Assembly (NCBI GenBank): GCA_030425785.1
Contig: JAUHYJ010000069.1
Location: 1 to 10,589 of the forward strand
Direction: 5' to 3'
DNA from: Acidimicrobiia bacterium
GTDB lineage: Bacteria; Actinomycetota; Acidimicrobiia; Acidimicrobiales; Ilumatobacteraceae
Length of the DNA: 10,589 nucleotides
Shown: positions 5,715 through 10,589 of the stretch, one piece after another
How the letters are laid out: each line of letters opens with the position of its first letter
How positions within the stretch are numbered: position 1 is the first letter of the stretch
Made by a program: the position numbers and the translations under genes
The notes under the pieces: generated by a model
Told to the model about the DNA's origin: nothing
Databases searched by the model: none
The model's input: the letters and a program-made list of their open reading frames with translations, nothing else

Positions 5715-6922
5715 GCCAGGATCCGCACGGGCAGCTGGCGCGGACCGCGGATCTGACCGATGCTCCAGCGCGTGTCGCCGGCCGACTCGAACCGTGGGAA
5801 GCGGGCGACGAACTCCTCGATCGCCACCCGCAGTTCGAGCCGGGCCAGGTTCGAGCCGAGGCACCGATGGATCCCGAGCCCGAACGCTGCGTGCCGGTTC
5901 TCGGCCCGGTCGATGACGAACTCGGACGCCCGTTCGAAGACCGCCGGGTCACGGTTCGCGGCGGGGAACGGCAGCAGGACCCAGTCGTCGGCCCGCATCG
6001 GGCACCCGTGGAAGTCGTAGTCGTCCTTGACGAGCCGAGCCATCGTCACCGGTGCGTACGCGCGCAGGAACTCCTCGACGGCGAACAGCATCAGCTCCGG
6101 TTCGCTCGTCAGCCGTTCGAGATCGTCGGGATGATGGGCGAGGTGCCAGATCGACGAGCCGATCGCGCTCCAGGTGGTGTCGATCCCGGCGATCAGGAGC
6201 AACACCATCGAACCGCGGACGTGGTCGTGCGACAGGGGGTTACCGTCGATCTCGACCTCGAGCAGGTAGCTCGTGAGGTCGTCGCGCGGGTGGGCGCGGT
6301 GCTCCTCGATCTGTCGGTCGAGATACGGGGCGAGACCGGGGCCCGATGCCTCGCGCTGTTCGACCGGCTGGTTGACGGTCTCGAGGAAGAAGTGCACGCA
6401 CTCGCGGAAGTACTCCTCGTCCTCGGTCGGGAAGCCGAGCATGCGGGCGATGACGTTGACCGGGATGCTCTGCGCGTACTGGACGGCGGCGTCGACGACG
6501 GTCTCACCCGGCACGATGTCGCCCATCCGGTCGAGCAGGTCGCGGCACAGGCGGCGCACCTCGGGCTCCCAGCCCGCGATCTGCTTGGGCGAGAACGGCG
6601 GCAGGAGGAGCCGACGTGCGAACTGGTGGAACGGCGGATCGCTGGTGATCGGGGGCGCCGGCCCCATGGGCGGTGGCGCCATCGGACGACCGGTGCTCAC
6701 GACGACGCCCTGGCTGGTGAAGTGCTCGGTGTCGTAGGCGACCTCGTGCACCAGCTCGTGGGTGAGCGGCGCCCACATGCCGCCGTAGCGGTCGGAGTGT
6801 GCGACGGGGCAACCGCCGTCGCGCAGCTGGTCCCAGATCTCGTGGGCGCGCTCGTTGTACTCCGGATCGGCGTGGTCGAGGTCGGTCGCCCAGTCGGTGA
6901 CCGGCCCGTACATGCCCGACAC
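5711..6922 (-). CDS. Cytochrome P450 monooxygenase
   Basis: The 403-residue soluble bacterial P450 would insert oxygen into an organic substrate using electrons from the ferredoxin encoded just upstream. Visible landmarks: DPPFHQFARR (95-104) before the C-helix region; the I-helix oxygen-activation motif AGIDTT (245-250); the K-helix ExxR Glu284-x-x-Arg287 in EEFLRAYAP; and the heme loop FGLGIHRCLGSNLARLE, with Cys354 as the heme ligand. All are intact and the length is standard. GTG 6922 begins 2 bases after the ferredoxin stop (TGACCGTG); ATG 6913, three codons on, is an alternative. Neither has a clear ribosome site, so coupling to the ferredoxin is likely. The stop overlaps the methyltransferase start (GTGA). 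The His/Pro/Met-rich loop at about 79-92 (GRPMAPPPMGPAPP) is unusually proline-rich. The CYP family and substrate cannot be assigned here. Confidence 0.95.
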   Translation of the reverse strand: MSGMYGPVTDWATDLDHADPEYNERAHEIWDQLRDGGCPVAHSDRYGGMWAPLTHELVHEVAYDTEHFTSQGVVVSTGRPMAPPPMGPAPPITSDPPFHQFARRLLLPPFSPKQIAGWEPEVRRLCRDLLDRMGDIVPGETVVDAAVQYAQSIPVNVIARMLGFPTEDEEYFRECVHFFLETVNQPVEQREASGPGLAPYLDRQIEEHRAHPRDDLTSYLLEVEIDGNPLSHDHVRGSMVLLLIAGIDTTWSAIGSSIWHLAHHPDDLERLTSEPELMLFAVEEFLRAYAPVTMARLVKDDYDFHGCPMRADDWVLLPFPAANRDPAVFERASEFVIDRAENRHAAFGLGIHRCLGSNLARLELRVAIEEFVARFPRFESAGDTRWSIGQIRGPRQLPVRILA

Positions 6923-6924
6923 GG

Positions 6925-7122
6925 TCAGTCGTCCGTGATCGAGATCGCGTACTCGGGGCAGTTCGCGACCGCGAGGTTGGCCTTCTCCTCGAGCTCGGGC
7001 GGCACGGTGCCGTCGCCGATCACGACGGCCGTGCCGTAGTCGTCGACGTCGAACAGCTCGGGGGCGAGGGCATAGCAACGGTTGTGGCCCTGGCAGAGCT
7101 CGGTGTTCACTTCCACGCGCAT
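6925..7122 (-). CDS. P450-partner 3Fe-4S ferredoxin with His at the variable cluster position
   Basis: The 65-residue acidic protein has the pattern Cys10-x2-His13-x2-Cys16 and Cys55-Pro56, i.e. CxxHxxC(x)nCP. Small ferredoxins of this sort next to P450 genes carry a 3Fe-4S cluster held by three Cys; the middle position is variable among actinobacterial P450 partners and His is a known variant. Its role is to pass single electrons from a ferredoxin reductase to the P450. No reductase gene lies in the window. ATG 7122 is the only sensible start; there is no Shine-Dalgarno sequence, but TAGTGT lies exactly 6 bases upstream, so the message is probably leaderless. It heads a three-gene operon divergent from the TetR gene across a 266-base gap. 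Confidence 0.93.
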   Translation of the reverse strand: MRVEVNTELCQGHNRCYALAPELFDVDDYGTAVVIGDGTVPPELEEKANLAVANCPEYAISITDD

Positions 7123-7128
7123 GCGACG

Positions 7129-7134
7129 ACACTA
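7129..7134 (-). promoter_or_regulatory. Candidate -10 element of a leaderless promoter for the ferredoxin-P450-methyltransferase operon
   Basis: The minus strand reads TAGTGT, a TANNNT match, then CGTCGC, then ATG. Transcription would begin at the A of the start codon. No recognisable -35 hexamer lies at 16-19 bases further upstream, which is common in actinobacterial promoters. Confidence 0.5.
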
Positions 7135-7388
7135 GACCGGCGGCACCCGCACCGGCGCAGCGAGCGGCGCGTCCGCCGCGGTCGCGGACGTGGGGACGGC
7201 CGCCGATTCGTTGCGGGGTGAAATATCGCTGCGGCGCGACCTCGCAGCGTCGACCAAAACGCCGTCGGTGCCGCGCAGGGTGAAACGACCACGGAGATCA
7301 CACGCTTACTCGCTCGCCGTGAAATTCCAGCTCCGGTACCGCAGGACGTGGGCGGCGGGCCCCCACATCGGCAAAGGACACCCCCGAC
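7135..7388. promoter_or_regulatory. Divergent control region between the P450 operon and the TetR gene
   Basis: The region contains no plausible gene. It holds two perfect inverted repeats: CGTCCGC-N7-GCGGACG (7170-7190) and CGCTGCG-N9-CGCAGCG (7227-7249). There are also three direct copies of GTGAAA (7218-7223, 7280-7285, 7319-7324) and a local AT-rich patch AAATAT at 7221-7226. TetR proteins bind short palindromes near their own promoters, so the inverted repeats are operator candidates, though neither overlaps the proposed ferredoxin -10. No convincing promoter for the TetR gene was identified. Confidence 0.45.
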
Positions 7389-7988
7389 ATGAACCGAGTT
7401 CACGACGAGACGAGCCAGGCACTGCTCGATGCAGCGCACCGACTGCTGGCGTCCGAAGGATCCGAGGCGCTCACGGTGCGACGGATCGCGACCGAGGCCG
7501 GGATGAGCACGATGAACGTGTACTCGCGCTTCGGCGGCAAGGACGGCGTCATCGATCAGCTCTACCTCGACGGGTACCGGCGCCTCTTCGACTCCCTCGC
7601 CGCGGTGCCCGAGACCGATCGACCGATCGACGATCTCGTCGCCGTCGGCCGCGCCTACCGACAGTTCGCGCTCGACAATCCGAAGTACTACGAGATCATG
7701 TTCCGCGGCTTCGATCCGAGCCCGGAGTCGACCGAGGCTGCGCTCAGCGGACTCGCCGACTACGTCGGGCGGATCGAGCGCGGCGTCGATGCCGGCCACC
7801 TGGCCCTGCCCGCCGGCCTCGACGTCGTCGGCACGACCGCGTGGCTGTGGGCGACGCTCCACGGGCTCGTCAGCCTCGAACTGGACGAGGTCGGCCACGA
7901 GTCGGTCGACTGGGGCCAGATCTTCGACGCTGCGCTCCGCAGTTCGGTCGCCGTCCTCGCATCGAGCGGCGCCGTTCGCGCGGGCTGA
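7389..7988 (+). CDS. TetR-family transcriptional regulator with WHG-type C-terminal domain
   Basis: The protein has 199 residues. The N-terminal DNA-binding domain (about 6-55) shows ALLDAAHRLLASEGSEALTV followed by the helix-turn-helix VRRIATEAGMSTMNVYSRFGGKDG (30-53). The C-terminal ligand domain contains YRQFALDNPKYYEIMF (90-105) and the WxxxHG motif Trp154-Ala-Thr-Leu-His158-Gly159, typical of the WHG (TetR_C_33) class. Such proteins usually repress and are released by a small ligand. The ATG at 7389 has AAAGGA ten bases upstream, a usable though slightly long spacing. Being divergent from the ferredoxin-P450-methyltransferase operon, it is the natural candidate to control that operon, and perhaps the DedA gene 33 bases downstream. 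Ligand unknown. Confidence 0.93.
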   Translation: MNRVHDETSQALLDAAHRLLASEGSEALTVRRIATEAGMSTMNVYSRFGGKDGVIDQLYLDGYRRLFDSLAAVPETDRPIDDLVAVGRAYRQFALDNPKYYEIMFRGFDPSPESTEAALSGLADYVGRIERGVDAGHLALPAGLDVVGTTAWLWATLHGLVSLELDEVGHESVDWGQIFDAALRSSVAVLASSGAVRAG

Positions 7989-8006
7989 GACACCGGCGGA
8001 CGCCGC

Positions 8007-8012
8007 TAGCGT
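8007..8012 (+). promoter_or_regulatory. Candidate -10 element for the dedA-like gene
   Basis: TAGCGT fits TANNNT and lies between the TetR stop and the DedA start. The start codon is 9 bases further on, so the transcript would have a leader of about 3 bases or be near-leaderless. A weak GGGAA just before the ATG could act as a ribosome site if the gene is instead read from the TetR promoter. Confidence 0.3.
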
Positions 8013-8021
8013 GCCGGGAAC

Positions 8022-8660
8022 ATGTTCTCGGCGGTCCTTGCGAATGTCATCACCGACGTCTTCGACTGGCTCGGCGATTTCTCGGCGAACTGGTGGTTCC
8101 TCGGCATCATCTTCGTGATCGCGTACCTCGACTCGATCGTGCCGGTCGTGCCGAGCGAGACGATGGTGATCATCGGCGGGGTGGCCGCCGGCATCGGCGA
8201 CCAGCGACTCCTGCTCGTCATCGCCGCCGGGGCGACGGGCGCGTTCCTCGGTGACACGACCGCATACCTGCTCGGCGCCCGCATGAGCGGCTGGATCGAG
8301 CGGCGCGCAGCCGAACGCCCCAAGCTCGAGCAGCGCCTGAGCTGGGCCGAGCGGCAGATCCGGACGCGCGGCGGGCTGCTCCTCGTCACCGCCCGGTTCA
8401 TCCCCGGCGGGCGCACCGCGCTCACCGTCTCGTCCGGCGTCACGCGCCAGCCGAAGGTCTGGTTCACGCGGTGGATCGCGATCGCGGTCGTCATCTGGGC
8501 GACCTACGCCGCCCTGCTCGGCTATCTCGGCGGCACCGCGTTCGAGGACGACCACACGCGAGCGTTCCTGTTCGCCTTCGGGTGCGCGATCGGCGCCACC
8601 CTGCTGATCGAGGCGGGCCGCCATCTGTGGTCGCGCCGCTCGACGCCCGACCCGGCGTGA
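8022..8660 (+). CDS. DedA-family membrane protein (VTT/SNARE-associated domain)
   Basis: The 212-residue integral membrane protein has the DedA layout. It begins with an amphipathic N-terminus, then a re-entrant/helix region IAYLDSIVPVVPSETMVIIGG (33-53) with the conserved PSE. GDTTAYLLGARMSGW (77-91) follows, a charged cytosolic loop spans 92-118, and the family motif ARFIPGGRTALTVSSG (124-139) carries Arg125 and Arg131. Terminal helices run at about 150-170 and 181-199. DedA proteins move lipids such as undecaprenyl phosphate or phosphatidylethanolamine across the membrane and support envelope homeostasis. The substrate of this member is not readable from sequence. It starts 33 bases after the TetR gene in the same direction and has a -10-like hexamer of its own, so it may be separately transcribed. 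It is followed by the tandem-repeat region. Confidence 0.93.
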   Translation: MFSAVLANVITDVFDWLGDFSANWWFLGIIFVIAYLDSIVPVVPSETMVIIGGVAAGIGDQRLLLVIAAGATGAFLGDTTAYLLGARMSGWIERRAAERPKLEQRLSWAERQIRTRGGLLLVTARFIPGGRTALTVSSGVTRQPKVWFTRWIAIAVVIWATYAALLGYLGGTAFEDDHTRAFLFAFGCAIGATLLIEAGRHLWSRRSTPDPA

Positions 8661-8670
8661 TCCGCATCGC

Positions 8671-8798
8671 TCGATCGGCACGTCTGATTCGTCACGGTCT
8701 GATTCGGCACGGTCTGATTCGTCACATCTGATTCGGCACGTCTGATTCGGGACGGTTCGGTCGGCACGGCCTGATTCGCACTGTTGCGGTCGGCGACG
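8671..8798 (+). repeat. Degenerate tandem repeat, 14-15-bp units, about 8-9 copies
   Basis: The best units, TCTGATTCGTCACGG and variants, run head to tail at 8683, 8698, 8713, 8727 and 8741. More diverged copies occur at 8671, 8756, 8770 and 8784. The consensus is TCTGATTCGkCACGG, with some units one base shorter. Position 10 alternates T, G, T, G in the first four units, so a two-unit block seems to have been duplicated. The array fills almost the entire gap between the DedA stop (8660) and the nitroreductase start (8812) and ends just before the latter's candidate -10. No spacers separate the units and they are not palindromic, so this is neither a CRISPR array nor a terminator. Confidence 0.85.
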
Positions 8799-8799
8799 C

Positions 8800-8805
8800 C
8801 AGACT
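8800..8805 (+). promoter_or_regulatory. Candidate -10 element of a leaderless promoter for the nitroreductase gene
   Basis: CAGACT keeps the conserved A at position 2 and T at position 6. It is followed by GCGCCG and then ATG at 8812, again a 6-base gap. There is no Shine-Dalgarno sequence. The tandem array ends one base before this hexamer, so the repeats would occupy the -35 and upstream activator zone. Confidence 0.38.
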
Positions 8806-8811
8806 GCGCCG

Positions 8812-9465
8812 ATGGACGTGCGCGACGCGGTCACCCGGCGGATCTCGACCCGGCAGTTCACCGACGAACCGGTCGACGACGACACGCTGCGCGAGTTGCT
8901 CGAGCTCGCCGCGCGTGCACCGAGTGGCGGCAACGTGCAGCCCTGGCGCATCTATGTGTTGAACGGCGACGCGATGGCCCGCTTCCGCGAGTTCATCGCC
9001 GACCAGCCGATCGAGGCCGGCGAGTACGACATCTACCCGCCCAAGCTGTGGGAGCCGTACCGGACGAACCGGTTCGCGCTGGGCGAGGCGATGTACGACC
9101 TGCTCGGCATCGGGCGCGACGACAAGGAGGGGCGGCTCCGCCAGTTCGCCAAGAACGGCGACTTCTTCGGCGCCCCGGCGGCACTGTTCTGCTTCATCGA
9201 TCGCAAGATGGGTCCGCCGCAATGGTCCGACCTCGGGATGTTCCTGCAGACGTTCATGCTGCTCGCGCAGGAAGCCGGGCTCGCCACGTGCGCGCAGGAG
9301 TACTGGTCGGTGCGCCACAGTGCCGTGCGCGACTTCGTCGGTGCGCCCGACGACGAGCTGCTGTTCTGCGGCATGTCGATCGGCCACGGTGACCCCGACG
9401 CGGCCGTGAACCGATTGCGCAGCGAGCGGATGCCGCTCGACGACTGGGCGACGTTCGTTCAGTAG
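8812..9465 (+). CDS. Nitroreductase-family FMN oxidoreductase
   Basis: The 217-residue protein has the nitroreductase fold signatures: the FMN-phosphate contact RRISTRQF (9-16); APSGGNVQPWRIYVL (36-50), whose Asn41, Gln43 and Trp45 belong to the flavin site; and DLGMFLQTFMLLAQEAGLATC (140-160), the dimer and flavin region; near the C-terminus, MSIGHGDPDAAVN replaces the usual GxGxPD-type loop. Members are homodimers that use NAD(P)H to reduce nitro compounds, quinones, enones or related substrates. The insertion at about 66-118 (rich in Tyr, Pro and charged residues) would line the substrate pocket. The physiological substrate is unknown. ATG 8812 opens directly on the conserved N-terminus. 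The gene stands alone, preceded by the tandem array, and its last 7 bases overlap the convergent NYN-protein gene. Confidence 0.93.
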   Translation: MDVRDAVTRRISTRQFTDEPVDDDTLRELLELAARAPSGGNVQPWRIYVLNGDAMARFREFIADQPIEAGEYDIYPPKLWEPYRTNRFALGEAMYDLLGIGRDDKEGRLRQFAKNGDFFGAPAALFCFIDRKMGPPQWSDLGMFLQTFMLLAQEAGLATCAQEYWSVRHSAVRDFVGAPDDELLFCGMSIGHGDPDAAVNRLRSERMPLDDWATFVQ

Positions 9466-9857
9466 CCGACGCGGTCGCGGAAGCTGCCGACGCCCACGAT
9501 CTCGACATCGCCCGGCACGCGGGCTCGCAGGCCGCGATCGGACGTCACGACGGCGACCTCGGGCGCATCGTCCGCGAGCAGCACTGCGACGAGTTCGACG
9601 ATCTCGTGGTCGGCCCCGTCACGACCGCGGTGCTGTGCCTCGACGACCGTGAGGTTGCCGCCAGCGAGCACGAGCGCACCGTCGTCGAGCGGTGCGTCGA
9701 ACACGAGCGTCACCGCGTCGTCGTGCGTGCGACACCACTCGGCCACGCGCTGGGTCAACCGCCGTTGCGCGGCGGGACGATCGTTCCACCACCCGTCGGG
9801 TCGTGATCCGAAGACGTTGTTGCCGTCGACCACCCAGTGGCGCGCCGGGCGGGTCAC
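9459..9857 (-). CDS. NYN-domain (PIN-like, YacP-type) putative ribonuclease
   Basis: The 132-residue protein consists of a single NYN domain. Acidic residues expected at the metal site are present: Asp11 in HWVVDGNNVFGS, Asp54 in VTLVFDAP, Asp83 in DGADHEIVELV and Asp107 in VAVVTSDRGLR. NYN proteins are Mg-dependent endonucleases related to PIN domains; YacP/Rae1 of Bacillus cleaves mRNA on ribosomes. RNase activity here is inferred from fold and residues. The open frame continues upstream but only as the shadow of the AtuA-like gene. GTG 9857 is chosen because it overlaps that gene's stop by GTGA and directly precedes the conserved VVDGNN strand. The tight coupling to a terpene-utilisation-type gene has no obvious reason. 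The 3' end overlaps the nitroreductase 3' end by 7 bases. Confidence 0.88.
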   Translation of the reverse strand: MTRPARHWVVDGNNVFGSRPDGWWNDRPAAQRRLTQRVAEWCRTHDDAVTLVFDAPLDDGALVLAGGNLTVVEAQHRGRDGADHEIVELVAVLLADDAPEVAVVTSDRGLRARVPGDVEIVGVGSFRDRVGY

Positions 9858-10589
9858 CGCTCGAGCAGTGCGGTCGGGATGTCGACGTGACGCGCCCGCA
9901 GCCACTCCCCCAGGCTCTTGGCCTGCGCGTCCTGGCGGGTCGACGCGGCGACGCCCTCCTGGAGCAGGCCGTGGATCACGAAGTTGAGCGACCACAGGTT
10001 CGCCAGGTCGTGACGGTCGATCGCGAGGTCGGCGGTCTCGGGGAGCAGCTCGCGGAGACGATCGACGGTGAGCGTCGCAGCGACCCAGGCGTACGCATGC
10101 GGGTCGCGTGCGAAGACCCCGAGGTTGGCGTTGCCGCCCTTGTCGCCGGACCGGGTGCCGATGACGAGTCCGAGCGGTGCCCGGGTCGTCGGCGCGGACG
10201 GCGGGGACGGCAGGTCGACGGGCGGCGCGACGACGTGCACGTCGTCGGGCGGGGCGACGCTCGACACCTCGGTCGTCCGTCCGCCGAGGTGGACGTAGGC
10301 CGGCACGAGATCGGCCGGCACCGTCGCCGGTCGGTACACCCCGTACGGGCTCGCGGCCGACGGTCCGCCACCGAGTCCGTACAGACCGGGGATGCTCGAC
10401 AAGGCCGTCTCGACGAAGGCGTTCGAGAACGCCCGGCCGATCTTGCGTTCGTCGGGATCCTTGACGGTGATGCGCCACTGGGCGGTCGCGGCCTCGTTCG
10501 AGTCGGGGTCGGGCTGGTCAGTACGGATCACACGGGCATCGACCGACGCGACGTCGTCAGGCCCGAACGGGCAGGCCCGCCAGAACGCC
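9854..10589 (-). CDS. AtuA-family protein (DUF1446 with C-terminal AtuA-like ferredoxin fold), 5' end missing
   Basis: The frame is open to the right edge, so about the last 245 residues are seen and the true start lies outside; a GTG at 10531 is inside the conserved region and is not the start. The visible part has the end of a DUF1446 domain (RKIGRAFSNAFVETALSSIPG..., then SPYGVYRPATVPADLV). It is followed by a Pro-rich linker and the C-terminal AtuA-like fold LGLVIGTRSGDKGGNANLGVFARD..., whose RSGDKGGNAN motif is the hallmark. AtuA belongs to the acyclic terpene (citronellol/geraniol) utilisation cluster of Pseudomonas, where its exact reaction is not established; many actinobacterial homologues are found in acyl-CoA degradation loci. 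Here DUF1446 and the small fold are fused in one chain. The stop overlaps the NYN gene start by GTGA. Confidence 0.9.
   Translation of the reverse strand, partial: AFWRACPFGPDDVASVDARVIRTDQPDPDSNEAATAQWRITVKDPDERKIGRAFSNAFVETALSSIPGLYGLGGGPSAASPYGVYRPATVPADLVPAYVHLGGRTTEVSSVAPPDDVHVVAPPVDLPSPPSAPTTRAPLGLVIGTRSGDKGGNANLGVFARDPHAYAWVAATLTVDRLRELLPETADLAIDRHDLANLWSLNFVIHGLLQEGVAASTRQDAQAKSLGEWLRARHVDIPTALLER

Noticed and set aside
4944..5756. 270-codon plus-strand frame opposite the methyltransferase
   Set aside because: It has no domain, and its composition is explained by the opposite strand, where motif I and the coupled start are clear.
6923..7132. N-terminal extension of the P450 through the ferredoxin gene
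   Set aside because: The upstream codons are an Arg-rich out-of-frame reading of the ferredoxin, which has its own intact cluster motif.
8522..8767. Minus-strand frame with NQTVPNQTVTNQT pentapeptide-like repeats
   Set aside because: The peptide repeat follows from translating the 15-bp DNA array; the frame then continues antisense to DedA with no ribosome site, so coding is unlikely.
8671..8798. CRISPR-like repeat array
   Set aside because: The units abut directly with no unique spacers, are only 14-15 bp long, and no cas gene is present.
7107..8951. 614-codon open frame on the minus strand opposite the TetR and DedA genes
   Set aside because: It runs through two well-supported genes and the tandem array, has no recognisable domain, and contains repeat-derived peptides such as DESDRAESDRDESD. 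It is an antisense shadow.

Overview
The window is very GC-rich, densely coded DNA with GTG starts, GTGA stop/start overlaps and actinobacterial gene families: tandem universal stress protein, OmpR-type two-component pair, P450 with a small 3Fe-4S ferredoxin, WHG-type TetR, DedA and AtuA. This points to an actinomycete. The lack of mycobacterial or streptomycete hallmarks, together with the AtuA/P450 content, makes a marine or soil Acidimicrobiia (Ilumatobacter-like) plausible, but that placement is inference.

Layout. Positions 1-195 (-) hold the start of an ABC-F-like ATPase that runs off the left edge. 244-1137 (-) is a two-domain universal stress protein. 1279-1941 (-) is an exported, mainly helical protein of unknown function. 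2049-4111 (-) is a response regulator and sensor kinase with a 4-base overlap. A 47-bp divergent gap separates this pair from two overlapping crcB/Fluc fluoride-channel genes (4159-4871, +), which converge on the next operon. 4881-7122 (-) is a tightly coupled ferredoxin, cytochrome P450 and methyltransferase operon. A 266-bp divergent gap with inverted repeats leads to a TetR regulator (7389-7988, +) and a DedA membrane protein (8022-8660, +). A tandem array of 14-15-bp units fills nearly all of the next gap, followed by a nitroreductase (8812-9465, +). At the right edge, and reading left, are the C-terminal half of an AtuA-family protein and a NYN-domain protein (9459-10589, -). No rRNA, tRNA, CRISPR array, insertion sequence or phage gene was recognised.

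How parts may work together. The two-component pair probably controls its own region: an 11-bp-period direct repeat of the kind bound by OmpR/PhoB regulators lies in the gap shared with crcB, and GAACC motifs lie ahead of the downstream exported protein. The ferredoxin would feed electrons to the P450, and the methyltransferase may act on the oxidised product; the divergent TetR gene is the natural candidate regulator. The two dissimilar crcB genes look like a heteromeric Fluc channel.

The clearest signals beyond the gene list are: (1) a -10-like hexamer placed exactly 6 bases before the start codon of five separate genes, the arrangement expected of leaderless transcripts; (2) the degenerate tandem array at 8671-8798; and (3) the regulator-site candidates in the divergent gaps. 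I found no wholly new multi-gene system that the sequence would support.
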